Source: Thermoplasmata archaeon (GTDB lineage Archaea; Thermoplasmatota; Thermoplasmata; Methanomassiliicoccales; Methanomethylophilaceae). From it: a stretch of 44,178 nucleotides of DNA. Under the pieces are notes generated by a model. That model did no database searches. It had not been told where the DNA came from and worked only from the letters and a program-made list of their open reading frames with translations. Location of the stretch: assembly GCA_015063245.1 (NCBI GenBank), contig SUSV01000011.1:1-44178 (forward strand), given 5' to 3'. The stretch's first letter is position 1, and each line of letters opens with the position of its first letter. The translations under genes and the position numbers were made by a program. Shown in pieces: positions 14,257-23,309 of the stretch.

Positions 14257-17200
14257 TTACTTCCTCTCGATCGCATCGATTATTCTCGATATCTCCTTGT
14301 CGGGATTCTTCCAGAAGCCAGGCGTCCACACCCTGTGGATCCTCCACCCTCTGGATTCAAGGTACTTCTGTCTGTGATAGTCCCTCTCCCTTGTGGACCT
14401 CGAAATCTCATAGAGTCTGCTGTCACATTCGATTCCAAGGATATACTTGTTATCCTGCTTCACGGCGAGGTCTATCTGATATCCTCCGATACCGACGTTC
14501 CTCTCCACCGTGTACCCTTTCCTCATAAGGGCATTGTAGACCTTGTCCGCTATGCGTCCGGAGTCGAAGTCCTCAGTCTCCGTCCAGCGCTCGTCGCCGA
14601 AGGAATGGAGGATCTCGTCGGCCAGCTCCCTGTCCCCGTTGCTGATCGCATCTGCGTACTGCAGGTACTTCTTGAGGATGCGGGGCCCTTCGTTCTTGTT
14701 CTCCTCCACCTGGAGGTCCTTGGGCTCGAACGAGGATACAATGTATATCTTCTTCTTCGCTCTGGATATGGCGACGTTCAGACGGTTCTCCCCTCCGCGG
14801 TTGTTCAGCCATCCGAACCTCTGCATCAGCTTCCCTTCGGAGTTCTTGGCGTATCCAATCGAGAATATGATTATGTCACGCTCATCTCCCTGAACCGCCT
14901 CGATGTTCTTGATGAACAGACCGACATCCTCTCCGTTGTCGTACCTCTTCATCTCGGCGGAGATGGTCTTGGCGAAGTCGGTGTCCCTATCGCATTTGTC
15001 ATCCAGCATGTCGTTGATCAGATCCCTCTGGGATGCGTTGAACGTGATGATACCGATGGTCTCGTTGTTCTTCCTCTGGTCGAGGGTCCTCCTGAGGAGC
15101 TCGATGACCTTCTCGGCCTCCTTCCTGTTGGACTTGTTCTCCCAGAGACCGTCGACCCTGATTACCTCTATCGGGGGCCTCTCCGGTTCCACCACGTTCG
15201 GTGAGACGTATAGGCGTCCGCCGTAGAATGCGTAGTTGGAGAATGCGATGAGCTCCTCGTACTTCGACCTGTAATGGAAGTTCAGCATGATGGAATCGTA
15301 TCTGGCCCTTGCGAGGTCCAGCAGGGATTCCTCCTCCAGCGCCCCCGAGATGTCATCATCCAGATCGTCCTCGTCGGAGTCCCATTCTATCCTACCCACT
15401 CCGAGGCTGGATGGACGGAGCTGCTTGTGGTCCCCCGCCACGATGACCTTCTTGGCACGGTAGATCGATGGTATCCCCTTCTCGACGTACATCTGCGATG
15501 CCTCGTCGAAGATCAGGAGGTCGAACACGCCCATGTCGAGCGGCAGGATCTCGGACACGACCTCCGGGGTCAGCAGCCAGACGCGCACCCCTTTGAAGAG
15601 CTCGTAGGAGTAGCGGTTGATGAACTTGTTGAGGTTCCACTTCCTCTTGGATTCGATGATCCTGTTGATGTCCCCGCGCCTCTTGGATTCGGAGATGTAT
15701 CTGAGGTTCTCCTGGAGGATCTCCTCCACACGGTCCCTGCACTGCTCGCGCTTCTGCTCCATCTTCCTGTCGATGTCGCGGACGATGCTGTCGAAGTCCC
15801 ATATCTGCTGCATGATGTCCTTATGGGCGGCATCGAACATCAGGAGGTGCTCGTTGAGCATCCAGTTGTAGATGCGGTCGTTGCTCTGGATGAAGTCCAT
15901 GCTGGTCTTGTCCGAGATCATGAGGACGTTGTCCCCGTACAGCTTCTCGTCGTCGTTCAGCTTGTTGTACACGGTGGAGAGGGAGGCGAACTCCTCGTAG
16001 TCGTCCAGCCCCCTGATTATCTGCTGCGGGTCGTCCATCACGACATGGGTGATGTACTGGTTGTAGTCGAAGAAGTACCTGTCTATCATCTTCGTGGTCT
16101 CGCGGGTGACCTTGCCCTTGGAGAACAGCCTGCTGACGAAACCCTTGGAGTTGAACTCCTTCATCTGCATCTCGATGTCCATCAGGTCGGCTTTCATGGA
16201 TCCCACGTCGTATTCGGACAGGTCCGTCCTGACCTTGGTCAGCCATGGGTTGTCGGATACCATCGACCTGTAGGAGTTGAAGTTCCTCATCATGGCGATG
16301 TCGCCGAACATCCTGTGGAGCTCGGTGACGCTGCGGTAGGGGAGGTCCATCAGCCTGCGGTTGATGTTGTCCTTCATCACCTTGTACTCCGAGAACTGCT
16401 TCTCGTTGGTGAGGTCGATCCTCTCCATGCCGTACAGCTTGTACGGGGCGACACCGAACGAATCTGGCGTGTACATGACGTTGGCGATGTTGCTCAGTAT
16501 CCTGACATCGTCATCGATGCTCTTCGATATGGGCTCCAGGTCGGTACCCTTCTTGGGGACGCCTGCGGAGAGCATATGGTCCAGCTGGTTGTAGAACAGG
16601 TCCTTGTTACCGACGTCGTCGATGAGCAGGCAGTATTTCGCCAGATTGCCCAGACGCGAGTATACGACATCAAGGGCGGTCTTCTTCTCGGACACCATCA
16701 GGACCGTCTTGCCCTTGACCACGGCGGAGGTGATGAGTCCGGTGATGACCTGCGACTTGCCTGTTCCGGGGGGCCCTTGGACGACGATCTCGTCCTGTTT
16801 GTCGATGGCCGTCAGGATGTTCTCCTGGGCGCTGTTCAGCGAGTTGATGTAGACGAGGTCCTTCTCCGATGCCTCCAATCCCTTCTTCTTCAGGTCCAGG
16901 AAGCTCAGGGGCTCCGGTTTGTCTGACAAGAAGTCCGTCTTGTCCAGATTCTCGACCAGATCCGTGAGGATGCCGTTGATCTCCTTCCCCGCCAGGATGG
17001 CGTCGAAATCCCTCTGGATGGAGCTGGAGTACATAGGGTACTTGCCGAGCACGATGTTCGGGACGAGCTCCATCTCCCCAGGAGGATAGTCCGGGAACTG
17101 GCCGGCCTTGTAATCCTCGAACTCCGTCGGGTCGCGGTTCTCGCACTTGATCGTGATGCCGTTCATCTCGAAGAAGTTCAGGAGGTTCTCGATGAAATCC

Positions 17201-17973
17201 TCCTCCTCGAAGTCCTCCAGGATGTTGTTGGGGAGGGGTCTGTTCTGTCCCGTGGCCTTGATGTAGGCGAGGATGAGCGTGTTGTTGTACATCGCATCGC
17301 GTGACGAGTCGTATGTGAGCGTGATCGTGCGGGCATCCTTCTCCAGGGTGACCGGGAACAATGCAAGTGGGGCACGGATATCGAAATCGTCGTTGGGCAT
17401 CTTCCCCTGGACGAACGGGTATGCCATGTACAGGTCGTACTGTCCCTTCTCCCTCAGTCCCCTGTTGACCTCACGGATGATCTGGTTGAGATGCTTGTAG
17501 ACCTTCTCGTCGTCCTTGCTCGCCGCTATGTCGCAGAGCCTCAACACCCTCTTGCTGCCGAATATCAGTCCCAGCGGGTCAAGGTCGGGGAGCCTCATGA
17601 GGTCGAAGGTGTTCTTCGCCGATATCTTCCCCTGATACAGCAGGCGGTTCCCCCTGCTGATGTTGATAAGTTTCTTCTCGAGTTCCCTGAGCGTCTTAGC
17701 CGTCTCGCTCTCCAGATCGGATCCCTTCGCCGCCGTGACGGCATATTTCTTGGTGATCTTCAGGAAATCCTCGCCGTACACTTCCAGGAACCTCTGTCCT
17801 ATTCCGACTATCGCGATGAAGTCCTCGATCTTGGTGGGAACGCGCTGAGCGATCTCCCTGAGGGCGTCATCGGAGCAAACGTTCGGCACCCTTCCGGTGG
17901 ACCGCTGCGCCTCCTCCCTGAGGCGTTCCCTCAGTTCGTATAGTTCCTCGTAGAGCTGCTCTTCCAATCCCAT
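14257..17973 (-). CDS. HRDC-DUF4011-SF1 helicase-Vsr/MTES_1575-type nuclease (Hhe-like)
   Basis: 1238 residues. An HRDC-like domain lies at about 31-77 (DDALREIAQRVPTKIEDF...YGEDFL). A DUF4011-type region follows from about 100 (LINISRGNRLLYQGK). The SF1 (UPF1/Dna2-like) helicase begins with the Walker A VQGPPGTGKSQVITGL near 398 and includes LLIFDEASQMYVEKGIPS, EAVQGDERDIIIFSIGY and LNVAISRAKKKIYIVSS. The last 100 residues are a Vsr-like/MTES_1575 PD-(D/E)xK nuclease (GYQIDLAV, ILGIECDSRLYE, HRQKYLESRGWRIHRVW). The DUF4011-helicase-Vsr order is that of Hhe, an antiviral protein reported in bacteria. A bidirectional AT-rich promoter lies at 17986-18000. It ends one base before copZ, an unusual partner. 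Confidence 0.88.
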   Translation of the reverse strand: MGLEEQLYEELYELRERLREEAQRSTGRVPNVCSDDALREIAQRVPTKIEDFIAIVGIGQRFLEVYGEDFLKITKKYAVTAAKGSDLESETAKTLRELEKKLINISRGNRLLYQGKISAKNTFDLMRLPDLDPLGLIFGSKRVLRLCDIAASKDDEKVYKHLNQIIREVNRGLREKGQYDLYMAYPFVQGKMPNDDFDIRAPLALFPVTLEKDARTITLTYDSSRDAMYNNTLILAYIKATGQNRPLPNNILEDFEEEDFIENLLNFFEMNGITIKCENRDPTEFEDYKAGQFPDYPPGEMELVPNIVLGKYPMYSSSIQRDFDAILAGKEINGILTDLVENLDKTDFLSDKPEPLSFLDLKKKGLEASEKDLVYINSLNSAQENILTAIDKQDEIVVQGPPGTGKSQVITGLITSAVVKGKTVLMVSEKKTALDVVYSRLGNLAKYCLLIDDVGNKDLFYNQLDHMLSAGVPKKGTDLEPISKSIDDDVRILSNIANVMYTPDSFGVAPYKLYGMERIDLTNEKQFSEYKVMKDNINRRLMDLPYRSVTELHRMFGDIAMMRNFNSYRSMVSDNPWLTKVRTDLSEYDVGSMKADLMDIEMQMKEFNSKGFVSRLFSKGKVTRETTKMIDRYFFDYNQYITHVVMDDPQQIIRGLDDYEEFASLSTVYNKLNDDEKLYGDNVLMISDKTSMDFIQSNDRIYNWMLNEHLLMFDAAHKDIMQQIWDFDSIVRDIDRKMEQKREQCRDRVEEILQENLRYISESKRRGDINRIIESKRKWNLNKFINRYSYELFKGVRVWLLTPEVVSEILPLDMGVFDLLIFDEASQMYVEKGIPSIYRAKKVIVAGDHKQLRPSSLGVGRIEWDSDEDDLDDDISGALEEESLLDLARARYDSIMLNFHYRSKYEELIAFSNYAFYGGRLYVSPNVVEPERPPIEVIRVDGLWENKSNRKEAEKVIELLRRTLDQRKNNETIGIITFNASQRDLINDMLDDKCDRDTDFAKTISAEMKRYDNGEDVGLFIKNIEAVQGDERDIIIFSIGYAKNSEGKLMQRFGWLNNRGGENRLNVAISRAKKKIYIVSSFEPKDLQVEENKNEGPRILKKYLQYADAISNGDRELADEILHSFGDERWTETEDFDSGRIADKVYNALMRKGYTVERNVGIGGYQIDLAVKQDNKYILGIECDSRLYEISRSTRERDYHRQKYLESRGWRIHRVWTPGFWKNPDKEISRIIDAIERK

Positions 17974-18019
17974 GTTCCGAGGTATCTAATTATTATTAGT
18001 AAAGATTGTTGTGGAGAAC

Positions 18020-18406
18020 ATGTTGGAAATCGGAATCAAAGGTGCTCAGTCCGTGGTCGTAGATGATGAAAAGCTAGCCTCCTCCATGGGGAGCGGGGAC
18101 CTTCCGGTTTTCGCTACGCCTGCCATGATCGCACTGATCGAGAAGACAGCATCCGAGAGCATCATGCCATATCTGGAGATTGGATCCTCCTCTGTGGGGA
18201 CGCACCTGGATATCGCGCATTCAGCAGCCACGCCCATCGGGATGACCGTCGTATGCGAGACGGAGCTGGTGGAGATCGACAGGAGAAGGCTGGTCTTCAA
18301 GGTCAGGGTGTATGATTCCGTAGGCGATGTCGGTTCCGGGACCCACGAGAGGTTCATCGTGGATTCAGCCAGATTCATGCAGAAGGCGGAGCTCAAGAGG
18401 TCCTGA
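18020..18406 (+). CDS. FlK-like hotdog-fold thioesterase
   Basis: 128 residues from the ATG at 18020 (GGAG four bases upstream; a GTG at 18011 is less likely). The pattern VFATPAMIALIEKTASESIMPYL, then SVGTHLDIAHSAATPIGMTV and ERFIVDSARFMQKA, matches the fluoroacetyl-CoA-thioesterase-like group of hotdog proteins, whose general substrate is an acyl-CoA. The true substrate is unknown. The gene is divergent from the helicase-nuclease and converges on the MFS exporter with a 14-base overlap. Confidence 0.88.
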   Translation: MLEIGIKGAQSVVVDDEKLASSMGSGDLPVFATPAMIALIEKTASESIMPYLEIGSSSVGTHLDIAHSAATPIGMTVVCETELVEIDRRRLVFKVRVYDSVGDVGSGTHERFIVDSARFMQKAELKRS

Positions 18407-19787
18407 TCCTCTTCTCGTTGATGATCCAGGCGGTGAACACCGCGATGACGGATATGCCTATTGCCCATAGCATGGAGAACGTGTATCCGTCCATGAACGC
18501 CTCGGCGGCAAGGTCCTCGACGGGTATCCCGAACGAGTCCGAGCCGTAAGTTATCAGAGAGGCGAACAGCGCTGTACCGATGGAGCCTCCGACGTAATAC
18601 AGGAAGTTGGATATCGATGCCGCCATGCCGCGCTCCTTCTCAGGTGCCAGATCTATGATGCGGGCGGTGACCGATGCTCCGCATACCCCCCATACGACGC
18701 CTCCGAGGATGCCTATCGGGATGAACGGCAGCCATCCCATGTCGGGGGTGAGCAGGAAGTAGCCTATCGAGGCGAACAGCATGCACGATGTGCTCAGGAT
18801 GGACAGCCCGCGCCTTCCGTGACTGTCCGCATATATCCCCGAAGGGAGGCTGAGTACTATGGCCACTGCGCTGGGGATGAGCATGATGAGCCCTGCCGAG
18901 GTGTAGTTCAGCCTGAGCTCCTTCGTTATGTAGAAGGGCAGGAGATAGCTCAGTCCCATGTATCCTATGTTGAGGATCAGGTAGCACACCATGGACGAAT
19001 CGAACCTCCAATCCCTGAACATCGATACATTGAGAATAGGATGTCTGGCTCTCTTCTCGGCAACTACGAATAGCATGAGGGCGGCGACCATCCCTACGCC
19101 CATGGCGATGCATATCTGCGTCTGGTCGGGATCCGAGAACATCTCGAGCACATACACACCGAATATCACAGCTAGGAAGAGGAGGGAGCAGCCGAGGAGG
19201 TCCAGTTTCGATCTCTCTCCCGGAGCATCCTTGGGGAGCGCCTTCATCGCGAACAATATCGCGAGGGCCCCTATGGGGACGTTGATGAAGAATGCCCAAT
19301 GCCATGACGCGATATCCACGATAATCCCTCCGAGAGCAGGTCCGGAGCCGAACCCGATCGAGCCTCCGAGGATGAGGACGCTCATGGCGATCCCCAGCTT
19401 GCTAGCCGGCAGGAACTTGACGCAGATCATGGGTGCGACGGATCCGATCATCGCAGCGCCGATTCCCTGAACGGCCCTGGCGGCCACCAGTGTCATGAGG
19501 TCCTGGGAGAGTCCGCATGCGAGCGATGATAACGAGAATATGGCGAATCCGAGGATGTAGATCTTCTTGATATGGCCGGAATCAGCTATCCTGCCGAAGG
19601 TCAGCATCAGACCGGCTATCATCATGAAGTACATGATGGTGACCCATGCGATCTGGCTGGTGTCCGTGCCGAGGGATTCAGCGATGGAAGGGAGGGCGAT
19701 GCTGACGATGCTGGCGTCCAGACCGTCCATGAAGACGCCGAATGCCATCGCGATCAGCGCTAATGTCTCCCCCTTCGTCAGCTTCAT
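18393..19787 (-). CDS. MFS multidrug exporter, DHA2 (14-TM, EmrB/QacA) type
   Basis: 464 residues, strongly hydrophobic, with about 14 predicted membrane helices. The N-terminus FGVFMDGLDASIVSIALPSIAESL is the DHA2 motif D1 pattern (LDxTIVNVALP), and FGRIADSGHIKKIYILG is motif A (GxLaDrxGrkxxl). VGGSIGTALFASLI is seen near the C-terminus. It would use the proton gradient to export drugs or toxic compounds. A TATA-like ATATATAC about 25 bases before the ATG suggests a leaderless or nearly leaderless transcript. Confidence 0.93.
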   Translation of the reverse strand: MKLTKGETLALIAMAFGVFMDGLDASIVSIALPSIAESLGTDTSQIAWVTIMYFMMIAGLMLTFGRIADSGHIKKIYILGFAIFSLSSLACGLSQDLMTLVAARAVQGIGAAMIGSVAPMICVKFLPASKLGIAMSVLILGGSIGFGSGPALGGIIVDIASWHWAFFINVPIGALAILFAMKALPKDAPGERSKLDLLGCSLLFLAVIFGVYVLEMFSDPDQTQICIAMGVGMVAALMLFVVAEKRARHPILNVSMFRDWRFDSSMVCYLILNIGYMGLSYLLPFYITKELRLNYTSAGLIMLIPSAVAIVLSLPSGIYADSHGRRGLSILSTSCMLFASIGYFLLTPDMGWLPFIPIGILGGVVWGVCGASVTARIIDLAPEKERGMAASISNFLYYVGGSIGTALFASLITYGSDSFGIPVEDLAAEAFMDGYTFSMLWAIGISVIAVFTAWIINEKRIRTS

Positions 19788-19820
19788 ACTTCGCTCCCAA
19801 CCCCTCGGGATATATACGGT

Positions 19821-21080
19821 TTACATGAGCATCACGGGCATTATGAGGCAGCCGCAGAGAGAGGTCTTGTTGCTGCCGTTGACCACCGGTATGAAGCCGA
19901 TGAGGGTGGCGATCACAAGGATCACCAGCCCCCACGTGCCGGTGGTGAGGAATGTCAAAATGACCATGAACACGACGACCGTCCTGTTCATGACCTTCTG
20001 GCTGACCCTGGAGAGCAGCCCCGACAGCGACTTCCCGGCCATTATTGTCAGCATGTATCCGACCAACGAAGCCACTGCGGCGGAAAGGAGCATCATCAGG
20101 AACGGCGAGGTCATCAGACCCCTGATGGAATCGCCGAGGATGTAGCCGATCACGATGACGGTTCCCGATCTTCCCCCTCCTGACACGGATAGGGTGACCA
20201 AAGACAGGACGGTGGTGACGGTCCCGATGGATGCTACGGTCGATATGAACCTCTCGGGGGATTTCTCCGACATGAAAGTGGCGGAGACCGTCGCACCGAC
20301 GGTCGATGTGATCCCGGGGAACCAGCCTGCGACCGACCCCATGAGCACTCCTTTGAGTCCGGGGACGAATCCTGTCGGGTCCTTCACTCTGTCTGTCTGC
20401 ATAGGCAGCGGATTGTCCTGTGTGGAGCTCAGCATGACGGGTATCCCGAACAGCCCTGCGAGCATCGGCATCAGGAGGGTCCCGCTGCCGAATACCCCGT
20501 AGGATGGTATCGGCAGCTCCATCACCATGTATCCGAGAGCGCCCGACAGCAGGAGGCAGATCATCCCCCAGAACAGATTGCCGCTCCTGTGCTCGTTCAT
20601 CATCAGGATGACGATGACTGCAAGCAGAACGTACTTCGTGATCACATCCAACCTGTCCGAGAGACCGGACAGCATGATGTATTGGATCGGAATAGCCAGC
20701 AGTATCGCGGCCGAGCATCCTATGAGGCTCCCGATGGCCGCAGCGCGAACGGCCTTCATCCCCTCTCCCTTGAGCAGGAGCCTGTGGCCGGGGAGTATCG
20801 ACAGGCAGTCCTCTCCGTCGGGCGCTCCGACGTATACCGACGGGACGAAGTCCACGAAGGAATGAACAACCGAGGCTGACATTATGATGCAGCACACCGC
20901 CACCGGGATGTATTCCGCGGGGATGTATCCGGTCAGATGGAGCTCGATGACCGAGTAGAATATCATCATCAGGGCCGCTAGGGTGTTCACATGGATCCCC
21001 GGTATCAGTCCTGTGAAGAACCCTACCAGGCATCCCATCAGCGAGAACGCTATGCATACGGCGATCAGCAGAGGCTCCAT
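19821..21080 (-). CDS. TctA-like (DUF112/COG1784) integral membrane protein
   Basis: 419 residues with about 10-12 membrane helices. The glycine/proline-rich signature FFTGLIPGIHVNTLAALMM and a second half repeat with VAGWFPGITSTVGATVSA match the internal duplication of TctA-type tripartite tricarboxylate transporter proteins and their archaeal relatives. No TctB or TctC subunit is nearby, as is usual for the archaeal branch, so the substrate is unknown. CTTTAAAT about 27 bases before the ATG is a likely TATA box. Confidence 0.88.
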   Translation of the reverse strand: MEPLLIAVCIAFSLMGCLVGFFTGLIPGIHVNTLAALMMIFYSVIELHLTGYIPAEYIPVAVCCIIMSASVVHSFVDFVPSVYVGAPDGEDCLSILPGHRLLLKGEGMKAVRAAAIGSLIGCSAAILLAIPIQYIMLSGLSDRLDVITKYVLLAVIVILMMNEHRSGNLFWGMICLLLSGALGYMVMELPIPSYGVFGSGTLLMPMLAGLFGIPVMLSSTQDNPLPMQTDRVKDPTGFVPGLKGVLMGSVAGWFPGITSTVGATVSATFMSEKSPERFISTVASIGTVTTVLSLVTLSVSGGGRSGTVIVIGYILGDSIRGLMTSPFLMMLLSAAVASLVGYMLTIMAGKSLSGLLSRVSQKVMNRTVVVFMVILTFLTTGTWGLVILVIATLIGFIPVVNGSNKTSLCGCLIMPVMLM

Positions 21081-21206
21081 GCCGTCAATCTAACGCATTG
21101 CGGATTTAAAGCGGACGATTGCAGTTCAATTGACTCCGCCTCGATGACCAGCACGGACGCGCGCATTCAATATTAATATAAGACTCGCGTTGCGACACTC
21201 GATACA

Positions 21207-22286
21207 ATGAATGTTGACGAGAGACTAGCCTTGGTAACAAGGAACACCGAAGAACTCGTGACCGAAGAGGAACTCCGCACCCTTCTCGCAGAGAAAGAGG
21301 AGCCCACGGCATATATCGGATTCGAGCCGTCGGGAACAGTTCACCTCGGTTGGGTACTCGTCGCGCAGAAGATCAGGGACCTCTGCGATGCAGGTTTCAA
21401 GGTCACCATCTTCTGGGCCGACTGGCATGCATACATCAATGACAAGCTCGGCGGTAACATCGACAACATCAGGGTCTGCGCCAGATACATGCAGGACTGC
21501 TTCATCGCACTCGGGGTTCCCGAGGACAAGGTGGAGTTCAAGTACGCCAGCGACCTGTGCTCGGAGATCGAGTACTGGGAGAAGGTCATCAAGGTCGCGA
21601 AGGTCACATCCCTGTCAAGGGTCAAGAGGGCCATGACGATCATGGGAAGGTCCGAGGATGAGGCCGAGGTCGACGCCTCGAAGGTACTGTACCCCATCCT
21701 CCAGGCAACCGACATCTTCTTCCTGAACTGCGACGTCGCATACGCCGGAATCGATCAGAGGAGGGCGCACATGCTCGCAAGGGATGCGGCAGACAAGCTG
21801 GGATGGAAGAAGCCCGTGGCACTGCACACGCCCCTGCTCCCCGGACTCAAGGGAGGCAACAGGATGGACCCCATCGAGTCGAAGATGTCCAAGAGCAAGC
21901 CGGAAGGCAACATCACGATCCACGACGACAGGGAAGCCATCGCGAAGAAGATGAAGAAGGCCTACTGCCCGGCAGACAGGCTGGACGCGGAGGGGAACGA
22001 GGAGATCAACCCCGTACTCATGCTCTGCAAGTACATCATCATCCCCAGGAACGGAAGCCTGTTCGTCGACCGTCCCGACAAGTACGGCGGACCGGTCACA
22101 TACAACAGCTACGAGGAGCTCGAGGAGGCATACTTCGGCGGAAAGCTCTCGCCCTTCGACCTGAAGACCGGAGTCACCGACGGAATGGCGAAGACGCTCG
22201 AGCCCGTTGCGGAATACTTCGCGAAGCACCCTGAGAACCGCGAGGCCCTCCAGAAGGTGCTCGAAGGACTCACCAAGCTCAGGTGA
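21207..22286 (+). CDS. tyrS: tyrosyl-tRNA synthetase
   Basis: 359 residues, archaeal/eukaryotic type. Class I motifs: GFEPSGTVHLGWVL (HIGH equivalent HLGW) and SKMSKSKPEGNI (KMSKS). The tyrosine pocket lies around FWADWHAYINDKLGGN and QATDIFFLNCDVAYAGIDQR. It charges tRNA-Tyr, whose gene lies in this window at 7997-8109. TATA-like AATATTAATATAAG at 21169-21182 lies about 25-35 bases before the ATG. Convergent with the DHH phosphoesterase gene, 6 bases apart. Confidence 0.97.
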   Translation: MNVDERLALVTRNTEELVTEEELRTLLAEKEEPTAYIGFEPSGTVHLGWVLVAQKIRDLCDAGFKVTIFWADWHAYINDKLGGNIDNIRVCARYMQDCFIALGVPEDKVEFKYASDLCSEIEYWEKVIKVAKVTSLSRVKRAMTIMGRSEDEAEVDASKVLYPILQATDIFFLNCDVAYAGIDQRRAHMLARDAADKLGWKKPVALHTPLLPGLKGGNRMDPIESKMSKSKPEGNITIHDDREAIAKKMKKAYCPADRLDAEGNEEINPVLMLCKYIIIPRNGSLFVDRPDKYGGPVTYNSYEELEEAYFGGKLSPFDLKTGVTDGMAKTLEPVAEYFAKHPENREALQKVLEGLTKLR

Positions 22287-22292
22287 AGAAAC

Positions 22293-23261
22293 TCATTGCC
22301 TTTCAAGGAGGTCTTTGGACTTTATCTCTCTGAAGACCTCCATCGTTCTCATCATGCAGATGTGGAGCATGGCCTCGACATCTCCGATCCCCGACAGCCC
22401 TGCAGCACCTCCGTGCCCGCCGCCGTCGTTCATGGTCTCGACGCCGATGCCTTTCATAATGTCCCCGAGATGGACGCCTTTACGGACTGCTTCCTGAGTG
22501 GCCCTGGCACTGAGGCGGAACTCCTCATCCCTCTGGGATCCCACGAATACGACATCAGCTCCCGCGGCCATGATGGCCCTGCACGAGGATGCCTCGAAAC
22601 TGCCTCCGTAGGAGGTCGCTACGATCAGGTTCCCCACACGCTCGAACTTCGTCCTCTCGATTGCCTTGAGCATGGCTATCTTCTCCGAGATGCTGATCTC
22701 GGCCACGGTGAGGTTGTACGCCTCATCCATGTTGATGTCGCATCTCCTCATGAGGTCGGCGAAGTCCGAGAGCATATCCGCCTTGGCGAACTGGAAGTGA
22801 CCGCTGTCGGTGATCATGCCGCCAATAAGCATCAGCGCCATGTCGCGGTCGATAGGGATCCCGTTCTCGTCGAGGATCTGCTTGATGACCTCGCAGCATG
22901 ATGTCTTGGAGTCGTCGCAGTAGAATTGGAATCTGTCCCACTTGCCGGTGGACATGTGGTGGTCGATGACTATCGCATCGTCGGGGATCTCGAAATCCCC
23001 CTCAAGCTGCTCGGGGGAGGATGTATCGACTATGACGACCTGCTCGTATGAGGATATGTCGCAGGAATCCAGAACGGCGATGTCCATCTTCTCCATGACC
23101 AGCCTGCTCACGCGGTCGACCCCGTTGGGAGCATAGATGTCTGCGTTGGGGAATGCCCTCTTGATGGCGTAGGCGGATCCGATGGCATCCATATCGGCGT
23201 TGCCGTGGACGAGGATGACCTTGTTCTTCCCCTTCAGTTTCTCTGCTATGCTCCTGAGCAT
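22293..23261 (-). CDS. DHH/DHHA1-family phosphoesterase
   Basis: 322 residues. N-terminal DHH domain: VHGNADMDAIGSAYAI (DxDxxG), the VDTSS aspartate and VIDHHMS (DHH) bind Mn ions. GGMITDSGHFQF is the fourth motif. The C-terminal DHHA1 domain ends with MNDGGGHGGAAGLSG, which binds substrate. Members hydrolyse nanoRNA, cyclic dinucleotides or pAp; the sequence alone does not say which. Stand-alone gene, convergent with tyrS. Confidence 0.93.
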   Translation of the reverse strand: MLRSIAEKLKGKNKVILVHGNADMDAIGSAYAIKRAFPNADIYAPNGVDRVSRLVMEKMDIAVLDSCDISSYEQVVIVDTSSPEQLEGDFEIPDDAIVIDHHMSTGKWDRFQFYCDDSKTSCCEVIKQILDENGIPIDRDMALMLIGGMITDSGHFQFAKADMLSDFADLMRRCDINMDEAYNLTVAEISISEKIAMLKAIERTKFERVGNLIVATSYGGSFEASSCRAIMAAGADVVFVGSQRDEEFRLSARATQEAVRKGVHLGDIMKGIGVETMNDGGGHGGAAGLSGIGDVEAMLHICMMRTMEVFREIKSKDLLERQ

Positions 23262-23284
23262 GCCAGGTGATAGCCGTATCGGAT

Positions 23285-23309
23285 AAAAAACAGGGGGTCG
23301 GGCCCCGTT
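23285..23309 (-). terminator. terminator of the ABC exporter operon
   Basis: On the minus strand GGGG-CCCGA-CCCC is followed by CTG and six T (23285-23290), directly after the permease stop at 23310. Confidence 0.6.

Noticed and set aside
14056..15204. A 382-codon open frame on the plus strand
   Set aside because: Antisense to copZ and the helicase-nuclease gene; no domain and no ribosome-binding site.
15274..16926. A 550-codon open frame on the plus strand
   Set aside because: It lies wholly antisense to the helicase-nuclease gene; the residues are low-complexity (many V, H, D, L) without any domain, as expected from the complement of a GC-rich gene.
19678..21057. A 459-codon open frame on the minus strand
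   Set aside because: Out-of-phase shadow of the TctA-like gene; rich in R, H, P, G and without membrane helices or motifs.
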